64,000 nt of DNA, taken from NCBI GenBank assembly GCA_963772805.1, contig CAVYYU010000008.1, positions 1,054,001 to 1,118,000 of the forward strand, given 5' to 3'. The notes under the pieces were generated by a model. That model was given only the letters and a program-made list of their open reading frames with translations, had not been told where the DNA came from and made no database searches. This document shows, one piece after another, positions 44,172-53,333 of the stretch. Origin of the DNA: Legionella_A sp963772805. Its GTDB lineage: Bacteria; Pseudomonadota; Gammaproteobacteria; Legionellales; Legionellaceae. The first letter of the stretch is position 1, and every line of letters begins with the position of its first letter. The translations under genes were made by a program, and so were the position numbers.

Positions 44172-45770
44172 ATGACTCAAGTCCTCACTGTGCTCATGGC
44201 ACAAATCAATCCAATGGTCGGTGCCATTACAGCCAATACTGAAAAAATAGTGCATATTATTCACAGCCACCAAAAAACCCACGATATTATTATATTCCCC
44301 GAACTCGCACTCACAGGATACCCCCCAGAAGATATACTCTTACGCCATGAATTATTTCCACGCGTTGAGGAAGCTCTGCAAAAGATTCAAGCGAGCGTAA
44401 AAGATTGCCATGTTATTATCGGCCACCCCAGTCTTGAAAACGGTAACCGCTTTAATACCGCCAGTGTCTTCAAAGAAGGCTCATGTCTAACACGCTATCA
44501 CAAGCAAATGCTGCCAAACTACGCCGTATTTGATGAAAAACGTTATTTTACACCCGGCGAGGCAACACCATGCTTGCTTACTGTTAAAGGGTATAAACTC
44601 GGACTTTGTATTTGTGAAGATTTATGGCAGGAAGGCCCCGTTGAAGATTTGGCGGCGGCCGGCGCTGAAATTTTACTGTGCATCAATGCTTCGCCCTTTG
44701 ACTATGAGAAGCAAAAGACGCGTGAAGCTATACTCCATAAAAACGCTCTGCGCGGTTTATCCACCATTTATGTTAACCAAGTTGGCGGACAAGATGAGTT
44801 AGTCTTCGATGGGCAATCAATGGCAATGGATAGTGATGGGCAGATTTGTGCACGTGCCCCAGCCTTCATGGAAGATCTGCGCACAGTAAATATCAAAGGA
44901 AAAAAACTGCAAGGACAGGTGAGCCCTTTGTTAGAAAAAGAGCCGTTAATATATCAGGCCTTACTATGTGGTCTGCGAGACTATGTAGAAAAAAACAAAT
45001 TCACAGGCGTCATCTTAGGCTTGTCAGGTGGCATAGACTCGGCGTTAACCTTGGCTATTGCGGTCGATGCCCTTGGAGCTACTCGTGTACATGCTGTCAT
45101 GATGCCTTCCCGATACACCGCGAGCATGAGTAATGAAGACGCAATGCTGCAAATCAAAGCGATGCAGGTGCAACACACTACATTGCCCATAGAGCCTGCC
45201 TTTAACACCTTGTTGACGACGCTAGCACCATCCTTCGCTGGTTTGCCTGCAGATACTACGGAAGAAAATTTACAAGCGCGCATTCGCGGGGTGTTATTAA
45301 TGGCACTTTCCAATAAAACCGGCAACATGGTATTAACCACTAGCAATAAAAGCGAAACCGCCGTGGGTTACAGTACTTTATATGGCGACATGGCGGGGGG
45401 ATTTGCGGCATTAAAAGATGTCTTGAAAACACAAGTGTTCGCGTTAGCAAGATACCGCAATAGCTTATCGCCGATCATTCCCGAACGCGTACTCACCCGT
45501 CCCCCTTCAGCCGAGTTGGCACCGAACCAAACTGACCAGGACAGTTTGCCTGACTATGCGATTCTCGATGCTATCATCACGGGTTACATGGTGGATAATT
45601 TAAGTGCTGATGAAATTATTGCTCGCGGTTATCAATCTGATCAGGTAATGCGTATATTATCGCTTATCAAACGCAATGAGTATAAACGCCGACAAAGCCC
45701 GCCTGGCGTTAAAATAAGCCCCTGCGCTTATGGCCCGGATTGGCGGTATCCGATTACTTCTGGTTTTTGA
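44172..45770 (+). CDS. nadE: Glutamine-dependent NAD+ synthetase
   Basis: NadE converts nicotinate adenine dinucleotide to NAD using glutamine. The 532-residue protein has an N-terminal nitrilase-type glutaminase domain with the Glu-Lys-Cys triad (Glu44 in FPELALTGYP, Lys111 in RYHKQMLPN, Cys148 in LCICEDLW) and a C-terminal synthetase domain with the P-loop LGLSGGIDSALTLA and TTSNKSETAVGYSTLYGDMAGGF. With the PnuC-like transporter at 10.8 kb this shows NAD supply by more than one route. Confidence 0.97.
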   Translation: MTQVLTVLMAQINPMVGAITANTEKIVHIIHSHQKTHDIIIFPELALTGYPPEDILLRHELFPRVEEALQKIQASVKDCHVIIGHPSLENGNRFNTASVFKEGSCLTRYHKQMLPNYAVFDEKRYFTPGEATPCLLTVKGYKLGLCICEDLWQEGPVEDLAAAGAEILLCINASPFDYEKQKTREAILHKNALRGLSTIYVNQVGGQDELVFDGQSMAMDSDGQICARAPAFMEDLRTVNIKGKKLQGQVSPLLEKEPLIYQALLCGLRDYVEKNKFTGVILGLSGGIDSALTLAIAVDALGATRVHAVMMPSRYTASMSNEDAMLQIKAMQVQHTTLPIEPAFNTLLTTLAPSFAGLPADTTEENLQARIRGVLLMALSNKTGNMVLTTSNKSETAVGYSTLYGDMAGGFAALKDVLKTQVFALARYRNSLSPIIPERVLTRPPSAELAPNQTDQDSLPDYAILDAIITGYMVDNLSADEIIARGYQSDQVMRILSLIKRNEYKRRQSPPGVKISPCAYGPDWRYPITSGF

Positions 45771-45781
45771 TAGTCAGCATG

Positions 45782-45812
45782 ATCCTGGGTGTCACGGGAC
45801 ACCACCCAGGAT
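45782..45812 (+). terminator. Hairpin after nadE
   Basis: ATCCTGGGTG (45782-45791) pairs perfectly with CACCCAGGAT (45803-45812); the loop itself can pair GTGTC with GACAC in a competing register. It begins 12 bp after the stop. Weak U content behind it, so termination is probable rather than certain. Confidence 0.5.
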
Positions 45813-45933
45813 ACAATCCCATGCAGCGTCCCCAGAATCTTAGCGAGAATGATTGATCACAGAATTTCCCCCTTGCAAAATAAACCCAAATCGCTAACAT
45901 GGAATAAGTTTTTAAATAACAACAAGGAATGTC

Positions 45934-46572
45934 ATGAGACTAGCATTTGTTTCTGCCGCATTACTAGCCACACAGATTGCTTCGGCAGCAACTCCGATTG
46001 ATGGCTGGTACGGCAGTGTTTTTGGTGGTTATGCCTACGTACCCAATAATATCAGCAACACCCAATCCGGCCTCTCGCGCACAGATGCATCTTATCGCGC
46101 CGGTTACGATGCTGGCGGCAGTTTCGGTTATAAAAGCAACCCGATGCGCTACGAAGGTGAATTGACCTACATCAATGCTAAGCTCAATCATTTCCTGGTT
46201 AACACTATCAATCAGACCAGAACCACCGGACACACCAATGGCATACTGGCAATGGCCAATATCTATTACGACTTCCCTGCGATGATCACGTGCATTGAAC
46301 CATTTCTCGGAGTTGGTCTGGGTTATGCCTGGGTCAATGCAAAACTCTACAGCACGGGCCCCATAATCGCGACGGAATTCACCGGGTCAAACAGTTTGTT
46401 TGCCTACCAGGCCACTGCCGGTTTAACGTTTAATTTCTCCGAAAATTATGCGCTGAATCTGGGCTATCGCTATGTTGCTACCGAACGTGCTGACCAATTA
46501 GGGAAATCCTTCCAAGCGCACTTAGGCAATATTGGCGCCGTTTATCGTTTTGATGAAGGTCGTTATAAATAA
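45934..46572 (+). CDS. Outer-membrane beta-barrel protein (OmpA/OmpW-like), copy 1
   Basis: A 212-residue protein with signal peptide MRLAFVSAALLATQIASAA, then alternating amphipathic strands: PIDGWYGSVFGGYAYVPN, GSFGYKSNPMRYEGELTYI, PFLGVGLGYAWVNA, YALNLGYRYVAT and a C-terminal strand ending FDEGRYK. It fits an eight-stranded porin-like OMP_b-brl domain. AAGGAA is seven bases before the ATG. A paralogue follows 17 bp downstream. Such small barrels are typical surface proteins; ligand unknown. Confidence 0.85.
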   Translation: MRLAFVSAALLATQIASAATPIDGWYGSVFGGYAYVPNNISNTQSGLSRTDASYRAGYDAGGSFGYKSNPMRYEGELTYINAKLNHFLVNTINQTRTTGHTNGILAMANIYYDFPAMITCIEPFLGVGLGYAWVNAKLYSTGPIIATEFTGSNSLFAYQATAGLTFNFSENYALNLGYRYVATERADQLGKSFQAHLGNIGAVYRFDEGRYK

Positions 46573-46589
46573 CAAGAGGTTATAAACCC

Positions 46590-47309
46590 ATGAAATCATC
46601 ACTTAAATTAAGTGTGCTTGCTGTATTGCTTGCCCAGGGTATAGCGCATGCGACGAATCCAGTACAAGGCTGGTACGCCGGTATCATGTTAGGTGGCACA
46701 TATACTCCTAAAACCAGCTTTACCTTTACAAATCCCCTTACCAGAGTAACCGCAACAGGTCACATGTCTTATGGCGGTCTCGGTGACTTTGCAGGACAGC
46801 TTGGCTATCGTTTTTGGGATCATTATCGAGTTGAGGGAGAACTTGTTTACAACTCGAGTGAGTACAAATCATTAAAAGTGGGAAACTATACGATTAGCCG
46901 ATCGAAAAAAACTACCGGCTTACGATTGAAAGGTAAAACCGCGACGGGTGCTTTCATGGTTAATGGTATTTATGATTTTATCACCCCTGGCTGCGACACC
47001 AGCTTTTCCCCATATGTGGGTTTAGGCCTGGGTTATGCAAGGGTAAGCAATATCCTGCAATATTATAATAACGATACAGAACTCGTCGGCCAAGGAATAA
47101 GTCGTAGCACCAGCTCACCTGCTCTGCAAGGCATAATTGGTGCTGCATATTTCCTTGATGACTATACCTGGTTTGGTCTTGATTTCCGCTATTTCACAAC
47201 TAAAAGCACTAAAAAATCCAACGCCACCCACACCGTCAATTCCCTTGACTCGCGGGTGCAATTCGACACCATTAACTTGTCATTTAGCGGTATATTTAAT
47301 TGTGCATAA
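46590..47309 (+). CDS. Outer-membrane beta-barrel protein, copy 2
   Basis: A 239-residue paralogue of the preceding gene: signal peptide MKSSLKLSVLAVLLAQGIAHA, then NPVQGWYAGIMLGGTYTPK, QLGYRFWDHYRVEGELVYN, SPYVGLGLGYARVSN and WFGLDFRYFTT, ending FDTINLSFSGIFNCA. Shared anchors with copy 1 are GWY(G/A), RxEGELxY and P(F/Y)xGxGLGYA. A ribosome site AGAGGT precedes ATG 46590. Its stop codon overlaps the likely GTG start of rpe by 8 bp. Confidence 0.85.
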   Translation: MKSSLKLSVLAVLLAQGIAHATNPVQGWYAGIMLGGTYTPKTSFTFTNPLTRVTATGHMSYGGLGDFAGQLGYRFWDHYRVEGELVYNSSEYKSLKVGNYTISRSKKTTGLRLKGKTATGAFMVNGIYDFITPGCDTSFSPYVGLGLGYARVSNILQYYNNDTELVGQGISRSTSSPALQGIIGAAYFLDDYTWFGLDFRYFTTKSTKKSNATHTVNSLDSRVQFDTINLSFSGIFNCA

Positions 47310-47970
47310 ACAAGACCTGCGTCATCTAATACTGCCCTCAATCCTCGCCGCCGACATGACACGTCTCGGCGAGGAAGTTGCCGCCGTTATGAAAGCCGGC
47401 GCCGACATGATTCATTTCGATGTCATGGATAATCATTACGTCCCGAATCTGACCTTTGGCCCTGTCATGTGCAAAGCCTTGCGCAAACGATTCCCTGAGT
47501 TAATGATTGATGTGCATCTAATGACCTGCCCTGTGGATGCGTTAATCAAGGAATTTGCCGCAGCGGGCGCTGCGCGTATTAGCATCCACCCCGACGCTAC
47601 TATTCATCTCGATCGTAGTTTACAGTTAATCAAAGAAAACGGCTGTGAAGCAGGTCTTGTATTAAACCCTGCCACACCAATCGATTGCATCAAATGGTGC
47701 GTTCATCGCCTGGATTTTGTGTTAGTCATGACCGTGAACCCAGGGTTTGGCGGGCAAAAGATAATTACTGAGGTCCTGGAAAAAATTAGACTGATTCATG
47801 AACAATACCCCCATTTACCGATTTGCGTTGATGGTGGCGTGACCACCGAAAATATCGCCAGCGTATCCAGCGCCGGTGCTAGCGAATTTGTAACCGGTTC
47901 CGCCTTGTTTAACAACCCAGATTATGCCAAAACAATTGCTGCTATGCGCCAACAATTGACCCGTACTTGA
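47302..47970 (+). CDS. rpe: Ribulose-phosphate 3-epimerase
   Basis: Rpe interconverts ribulose 5-phosphate and xylulose 5-phosphate in the pentose phosphate pathway. The frame is open much further upstream, but family length (about 222) and alignment place the start at GTG 47302, overlapping the stop of the preceding barrel gene; the product begins MHKQDLRHLILPSILAADM. Motifs: MIHFDVMDNHYVPNLTFGP, DVHLMTCPVD, VLVMTVNPGFGGQK and ICVDGGVTTENIASVSSAGA. Translation appears coupled to an unrelated outer-membrane gene. Confidence 0.94.
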   Translation: MHKQDLRHLILPSILAADMTRLGEEVAAVMKAGADMIHFDVMDNHYVPNLTFGPVMCKALRKRFPELMIDVHLMTCPVDALIKEFAAAGAARISIHPDATIHLDRSLQLIKENGCEAGLVLNPATPIDCIKWCVHRLDFVLVMTVNPGFGGQKIITEVLEKIRLIHEQYPHLPICVDGGVTTENIASVSSAGASEFVTGSALFNNPDYAKTIAAMRQQLTRT

Positions 47971-48027
47971 TCGAGCGGCGAGCCGCGATCCAGATGTGCT
48001 GATGTAAAAATACACTAACTGAGAATT

Positions 48028-49854
48028 ATGAATAGAACACGAATGATTTTATGTGGACTGTGCTTAAGCAGCACAGTATTTGCGGTATCCGGTAAAGCAT
48101 ACATGGAACGCTTTCAAACTTATTTGCAATGGAGCCAAAACTTACCAGTCGCTGCAAGCATCGAGTTTCTTACTTTCATTGATAGCGAAACACCGCTGGC
48201 ACAAAAGCTGCGTGAAAAATGGTTGTATCAATTAGCGCGCAATAAAGACTGGGTTAACTACACAAAGCACTACCAACCCTCAACCGACATTAACTTGCAA
48301 TGCTTCGCGCTAGTTGCCCAATACAACCAGGGAAGACAGCAGCAAGCACTGGAGGCAACCAAACCTTTATGGCTGGCAGGCCACTCCCAACCACCCGCAT
48401 GCAATGCGCTATTTAATTTCCTATTAGCCAGCGGCGAGCTCGATGAAACGCTAATTAGTAAGCGCATTGGATTAGCACTGGAAGAACGCAACTTATCGCT
48501 AGCAAGGCATCTGCTAAAACAGTATAAAAAACCACGCCAGCAAGATGCTAAAATTTTAACAGACATTTATCTAAACCCCGGCCATGTAGCGCAACTTGAA
48601 CCAGGTCCATTACATGATCAATTTTATTTATATGGTCTTAAATCCATGGTCCCGATCAACATTAACCGCGCTATTGATCAATGGGAGCAAGTAAAAACTA
48701 AAAAATTCCTCAGTGACGCACAAAATCAATCCTTTCTAAGCAGTGTCGCGTTATATAAAGCCATGCGTAATATCCCAGATGCGCCGCTCTGGTTTTCCAA
48801 AATAAAGCCGGCCTTTTATACCGAAGCATTGCTTGATTGGCGAATCCGCTTTGCCTTGAAACAGCAACAATGGCCCACGGTAGAAGCACTGATAAATCAC
48901 TCGCCAGACAAAGAGAACCCTTGCTGGCAATATTGGTTAGCACGCTCAATAGAAGCACAAGGGCAACGAGAAAAAGCACATGAAATATATCAAAAAATTG
49001 CCAAAACCAGGAATTATTATGGCTTTCTTGCCAGCTTAAGACTGCATCAAAAATTAAGTTTTGAAAATGAAAAGGCTGTAAGCGATATGAAAATATTGCA
49101 ACCTTATCAGCCTTTCACCGATCAAATCAAAGCGCTTTATGCATCTAAACAAGAGTTGCAAGCATCACGATTACTGAACGATTTTGTCCTGGAACTACCT
49201 AAAAAGGATAAAAGTGCGCTTGCCTATTGGCTGTCTCATGAATTGCAATGGCATGGAAAGTCAATCTATATCAGTAGCATTCCGGAGTTAAATAATCAAT
49301 TAGCATTAAGATTTCCGCTAGCCTATCGAAGTTCAGTGAATCAATACGCACAAAACTATCGTATTCCGCAAGAATTCGTCTATGCCATCATTCGACAAGA
49401 AAGCACTTTTCGAGACGATGTGATTTCTCCCGCCGGTGCTCATGGTTTAATGCAAATTATGCCTGCAACTGCAAAGGCAACCGCTAAATACGAGCGCATT
49501 AACTATGCCGACAAGAAACAGTTATTTGGTGCGCAAAAAAATATCAATATTGGCGTGGCCTACTTAAAACAACTCGCCAACCGCTTTGATAGACACCCTA
49601 TCCTCATGGCTGCTGCATACAACGCCGGACCACGACAAGTTGTGTACTGGTTGAAAAACCATCCACCGAAACAAATTGATATCTGGATTGAAACATTACC
49701 GTGGCGAGAAACACGAAACTACCTAAAAAACATCGTTTCTTTTTACGCGGTATACCAACACCGCATGAACCAGAAAGCCGATTTGAGTGATTTCATGAGG
49801 CCTTTTAGAAACCAAACCAAATATTGGGAATTTATAGATGCCAGCAAACATTGA
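48028..49854 (+). CDS. slt: Soluble lytic murein transglycosylase
   Basis: Slt cleaves the MurNAc-GlcNAc bond of peptidoglycan with formation of 1,6-anhydroMurNAc, in the periplasm. The 608-residue protein has a signal peptide (to about residue 25, CLSSTVFAVSGKA), a long alpha-superhelical U-domain with TPR-like helices, and the C-terminal catalytic SLT domain: IRQESTFRDDVISPAGAHGL with catalytic Glu458, MQIMPATAK, NINIGVAYLKQL and MAAAYNAGPRQVVYWL. Its 3' end overlaps the next gene by 17 bp. Confidence 0.95.
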   Translation: MNRTRMILCGLCLSSTVFAVSGKAYMERFQTYLQWSQNLPVAASIEFLTFIDSETPLAQKLREKWLYQLARNKDWVNYTKHYQPSTDINLQCFALVAQYNQGRQQQALEATKPLWLAGHSQPPACNALFNFLLASGELDETLISKRIGLALEERNLSLARHLLKQYKKPRQQDAKILTDIYLNPGHVAQLEPGPLHDQFYLYGLKSMVPININRAIDQWEQVKTKKFLSDAQNQSFLSSVALYKAMRNIPDAPLWFSKIKPAFYTEALLDWRIRFALKQQQWPTVEALINHSPDKENPCWQYWLARSIEAQGQREKAHEIYQKIAKTRNYYGFLASLRLHQKLSFENEKAVSDMKILQPYQPFTDQIKALYASKQELQASRLLNDFVLELPKKDKSALAYWLSHELQWHGKSIYISSIPELNNQLALRFPLAYRSSVNQYAQNYRIPQEFVYAIIRQESTFRDDVISPAGAHGLMQIMPATAKATAKYERINYADKKQLFGAQKNINIGVAYLKQLANRFDRHPILMAAAYNAGPRQVVYWLKNHPPKQIDIWIETLPWRETRNYLKNIVSFYAVYQHRMNQKADLSDFMRPFRNQTKYWEFIDASKH

Positions 49855-52816
49855 TGAATTGTTAACAACAATCAGCACGCTTAAATTGCTTTATTGTTCT
49901 TCCGATTTGTCGGACGATGATTTACCCAATGACATCAAAGGCATGCTGTATTTTTCTTACTTTCAAACTGTTCTCACTAGCACTGAGGTTATCTTATCCA
50001 ATTTTAATAGCATGTCTGAAGACGTCCTTATTACCAGACTAGAAAAATTTCTTGCCAAACACTGGGACATAATCAAAGGCACCGCGCTAAGCTACACGGC
50101 ACTACCAGAGAGTGATATTACCAAGCTACTGTGTGACATCGGTGAACTGGTCGTTGCCAGTAAAATTAAAGCGGGAGAAAATTGCAACATTGTCAGTGTA
50201 TTGATGCCAACAATTATCACCGAGTCTGCCTTCGACCCATACCCCGATCTGAGCGCGCCTCTTAATATAAGCACTCTAATAAAAACTCACATTCTAAGCG
50301 ATGAAAGCCAACACCTTATTCCCATTCACCTACTCACCATGTTAGACAAAACAAAGCCCGTACAGGATTCAAACATCAGCATGCAGACGCAACTAGAAAA
50401 CCCCTATTATGATTATAAGCAACATGCTGATAATCATCATCTAAGTAATGAGGAATACCAACGCCTTGCAATTCACTCGCCATTAACGCAGGCCATTGCA
50501 GCGGCACACAGCAACTACCTGGCACATGCCAACGACACCAGTAACCTGCTAGGTCACCTGCGACAACTTAGCTCACAACTCCGTATTAATAGTGTTAATG
50601 AACTAGGGCAAGAAACCAATGCTGGCATTGGTGCCTATGCTGCTATTATTAATTTCATGAATTACTATCAGAGCATTGGTGACGATCAAATAGCAAAAAT
50701 ACCCGTTAAGGTTCGCCAGCAAATAGACAGGATTCGCACACTCTCATCCGATCCAACAGTAAATATTAGTGCTACAGCGACCATCGATACCTGTCTGTCA
50801 TTACGGCGAGACAAACTTGAGGACGCCATGCTCAATCAGGAAGCGGCTTTAAGTGCTGTATCGCTAAGCAGTGCAAACAATACTCTCTTGATTAATGAAT
50901 CAATACAGCAATTTGATGAGGCTGTAGTGGTACTTAAGCAGGCCATTGATACTCAAAGCATAGCCACGACTTATCATGGGGGGCATGACGCACTACCGTT
51001 TAAAAAAGAATTACTTGATGCACTCGGCTTTAAAATAATCATTTCCTCGATGGAAGACTTACAAGATTTCATGGGTTTTAGTCCTGCTGAAATTAGCGAA
51101 TTTAGTAAAGAAGTGCCTATGCAAAGAGGGATTATTGACGCTATCCCAAGCATTGATGATCTGGTTGTTTTAATAACAGAAACTTCGCCAGAACGATTAA
51201 AATCACTTTTTAAAGAAGTAGGATCAAAGATACATGAAAAATTGATTAAGCATAGCTGGGACATAACCGCATTACTAACTACCCTCAATGAAGAACGCAT
51301 ACGGCTAATATGCGAGATACTAAAAGACAAACTAACTGGTCAGATTAAATCTGGTAGTGCGTTCGGGTCGGTATTTCAATACTTGTCTAACGAGCAATGT
51401 GCCTCAGCTTTTGAAATTTTTCAAGACAAACTGCCTGCCATGATTCAAAGCAGCAATGCGTTTGCAAGTGCAATGCGAGTCCTTTCAGCCGTACAGCGCA
51501 CATTACTAATTAAAGCCTTCAAGCATGGGCTACCTGATCTCATTCAATCAAAAGATGATTTTTCATTACTCTGTGCACAGCGCTCCACAAGCGACTATGC
51601 ACTAATTTTAGACTTAGTTAAACACAAGCTGCCCAACATCATAAAATCTTTTGATGATCTATATCAAGTGCACGAAAACATCCCTAAACGGCACAAAAAA
51701 GAATTTTTTGGCTTGGTTAAACACTCCTTAGCAAGCCGGATCAAATCAGCCACCGATCTTGGGGAGGCACTTGAAAAACTTACGACGGCACAATCCGTTG
51801 AACTTTGTGATGAACTAGAAAATAATATACCAGACCTGATTAAGTCAGCTGATGATTTTGAAACTGTTATTAAGCATCTCCTGCAAGATGACAATGACCA
51901 TGCCCCAAGAAATCTGTTTGGTCCAACCCCTAGGGAATCCAGACAGATTCGATTCGCACCTTTGCAACGTCAAATATTTTTTGACGTCATCAAGAATAGC
52001 CTGCCTAGCCTTATCAATTCATCTGCAGATTTTGAAAAAATACTTACCCACCTATCTGTTGAGCAATATAAAACCACTTTTGTTCTAGTCAAAACCAAGC
52101 TCGATCGCATCATTAAATCACCCGGTGATTTTCTAAAAATTTTCAGATACATTACATCAGGTCAAGACTTTGCAACAGCGCATCGTTACCTTTCTGAAGA
52201 ACAGTTCTCCGTCATTTACAATAAAATCAAGTCTCAACTTTACCTTATCATTTGTTCGGGTGAGGATTTTGTATCCGTATTAGAGTGTCTGTCTCCAAAA
52301 CACCATGAAGAAACTTGTCTCGCAGTAGAAAATATGCTGCCTGACTTGCTCCAATCGAGTGTAGTTTTCGGGCAAGTATTAGCTCTACTTGACATCGAAC
52401 TATATCCAATGATGTGTGAAGCATTGCAAGAACAATTGACGGGCATGCAGGCAGATGATGATTTTTTACAAGAAACTTACATGTATTTATCAAAAGAAAA
52501 GCGTCAAGCCTTAAACATAGCACTTGATATTCCACAAGAAAATGAAAAAGAAGACGAAGATGACGTGGGAAACAATGAGGATGAGGACGAGGACAAGAAC
52601 GAGAACGAGAACGAGAACGAGAACGAGAAGCATGCAGATCGTCATAAGAAAACACGAATTGCCAACAACCAATCTGCAAGCAACCTCTCTGTAAAAAACA
52701 GCTCCGATGAGATGGCACGCGAATTAACGCGTACTGCCAGATTTTTTGACCAGAAGATCAAACAACCACCGCAAGAAACCATGACAGAGACGATGCAAAA
52801 TACAAAGAAGCATTAA
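49838..52816 (+). CDS. 992-residue alpha-repeat protein, effector-like
   Basis: I cannot assign a function. Residues about 472-897 consist of roughly twelve tandem units of about 33 residues with consensus SxxDFxxVLxxLSxEQ followed by a helix and VKxxLPxLIK, for example SSADFEKILTHLSVEQ...KLDRIIK and SGEDFVSVLECLSPKH...MLPDLLQ. Two helices per unit would build an alpha-solenoid. One unit carries a 19-25 residue insert near residue 690. Residues 1-470 are helical and non-repetitive. After the repeats comes an acidic low-complexity tail (EDEDDVGNN, then five Asn-Glu pairs from a hexanucleotide repeat) and a basic segment (HADRHKKTR). No signal peptide. Similar helix repeats appear in Legionellales proteins thought to act in the host, so a secreted effector is plausible. 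Confidence 0.75.
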   Translation: MPANIDELLTTISTLKLLYCSSDLSDDDLPNDIKGMLYFSYFQTVLTSTEVILSNFNSMSEDVLITRLEKFLAKHWDIIKGTALSYTALPESDITKLLCDIGELVVASKIKAGENCNIVSVLMPTIITESAFDPYPDLSAPLNISTLIKTHILSDESQHLIPIHLLTMLDKTKPVQDSNISMQTQLENPYYDYKQHADNHHLSNEEYQRLAIHSPLTQAIAAAHSNYLAHANDTSNLLGHLRQLSSQLRINSVNELGQETNAGIGAYAAIINFMNYYQSIGDDQIAKIPVKVRQQIDRIRTLSSDPTVNISATATIDTCLSLRRDKLEDAMLNQEAALSAVSLSSANNTLLINESIQQFDEAVVVLKQAIDTQSIATTYHGGHDALPFKKELLDALGFKIIISSMEDLQDFMGFSPAEISEFSKEVPMQRGIIDAIPSIDDLVVLITETSPERLKSLFKEVGSKIHEKLIKHSWDITALLTTLNEERIRLICEILKDKLTGQIKSGSAFGSVFQYLSNEQCASAFEIFQDKLPAMIQSSNAFASAMRVLSAVQRTLLIKAFKHGLPDLIQSKDDFSLLCAQRSTSDYALILDLVKHKLPNIIKSFDDLYQVHENIPKRHKKEFFGLVKHSLASRIKSATDLGEALEKLTTAQSVELCDELENNIPDLIKSADDFETVIKHLLQDDNDHAPRNLFGPTPRESRQIRFAPLQRQIFFDVIKNSLPSLINSSADFEKILTHLSVEQYKTTFVLVKTKLDRIIKSPGDFLKIFRYITSGQDFATAHRYLSEEQFSVIYNKIKSQLYLIICSGEDFVSVLECLSPKHHEETCLAVENMLPDLLQSSVVFGQVLALLDIELYPMMCEALQEQLTGMQADDDFLQETYMYLSKEKRQALNIALDIPQENEKEDEDDVGNNEDEDEDKNENENENENEKHADRHKKTRIANNQSASNLSVKNSSDEMARELTRTARFFDQKIKQPPQETMTETMQNTKKH
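52597..52626 (+). repeat. Hexanucleotide repeat (GAACGA)5 within the coding tail
   Basis: Five exact copies of GAACGA encode alternating Asn-Glu. Being a multiple of three, copy-number change would lengthen or shorten the acidic tail without breaking the frame. Confidence 0.85.
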
Positions 52817-52894
52817 GCAGCATTCTTAATAGATTGGGGGTAGATGAAAAACTGCAGAATTGAATATCTATTATTTTTTGCTATAACAGATAGC

Positions 52895-53131
52895 TTATCC
52901 ATATAAATTCATATCACATCGAGCCTGTGGATTTTTTTTTCAACCAACAAGAAAAATCATATTACCCCAAATCCACACACACCGTTACGCCACTCTGTAA
53001 AAGGACTGTAGGGTATTTAATTTATACTCACCCAAGCTGGTTATCCACAGATTCTGTGGATAAGTCTGTGAATAGACACCTCAAATCCTTGTATCGTTAC
53101 GTGCTCAGAGAGTGCTTTGCGATTATCCAAG
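52895..53131. promoter_or_regulatory. Cluster of DnaA-box-like sites in a non-coding gap
   Basis: The 517-bp gap 52817-53333 has no convincing gene. It contains two perfect DnaA boxes, TTATCCACA (53041-53049) and TGTGGATAA (53055-53063), which together form an exact 23-bp palindrome, and four one- or two-mismatch boxes: 52895-52903 (TTATCCATA), 52926-52934 (TGTGGATTT), 52969-52977 (AAATCCACA) and 53123-53131 (TTATCCAAG). T-runs and AT-rich DNA lie between. It could bind DnaA as an origin, a titration site or a regulatory site. Genes on both sides point towards it, unlike most origins. Confidence 0.45.
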
Positions 53132-53267
53132 CCATTGATTAAATTGCTTCATTGCGTGTAGTTCAGCATGGTCTTTTATTAGTGAGCAGATAGTCATTTA
53201 GTCGGCACTAGTGCGAGCATTGATTTTTTATCTTACTCAACCAATAGTCTGAATTTCAGGCGCACGA

Positions 53268-53288
53268 TCCCGCGGTCACGCCGCGGGA
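53268..53288. terminator. GC hairpin after the degP-like gene
   Basis: TCCCGCGG (53268-53275) and CCGCGGGA (53281-53288) enclose TCACG. It lies 45 bp after the minus-strand stop at 53334. No U-tract is visible. Confidence 0.45.
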
Positions 53289-53333
53289 ATTCGAGAGGTC
53301 ATTATAATAACGGAAAAAAATAAACAGAGGATT

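Noticed and set aside
47137..47301. Longer rpe start upstream
   Set aside because: It would overlap the barrel gene by over 170 bp and add residues absent from the Rpe family.
52927..53142. 71-codon frame in the degP-side gap
   Set aside because: No ribosome site or protein-like composition; it covers the DnaA-box palindrome.
53208..53236. dif-like XerC/XerD site (AGTGCGAGCAT...TTATCTTAC)
   Set aside because: Only about half of the positions match the gammaproteobacterial dif consensus and the central spacer is 7 bp, not 6.
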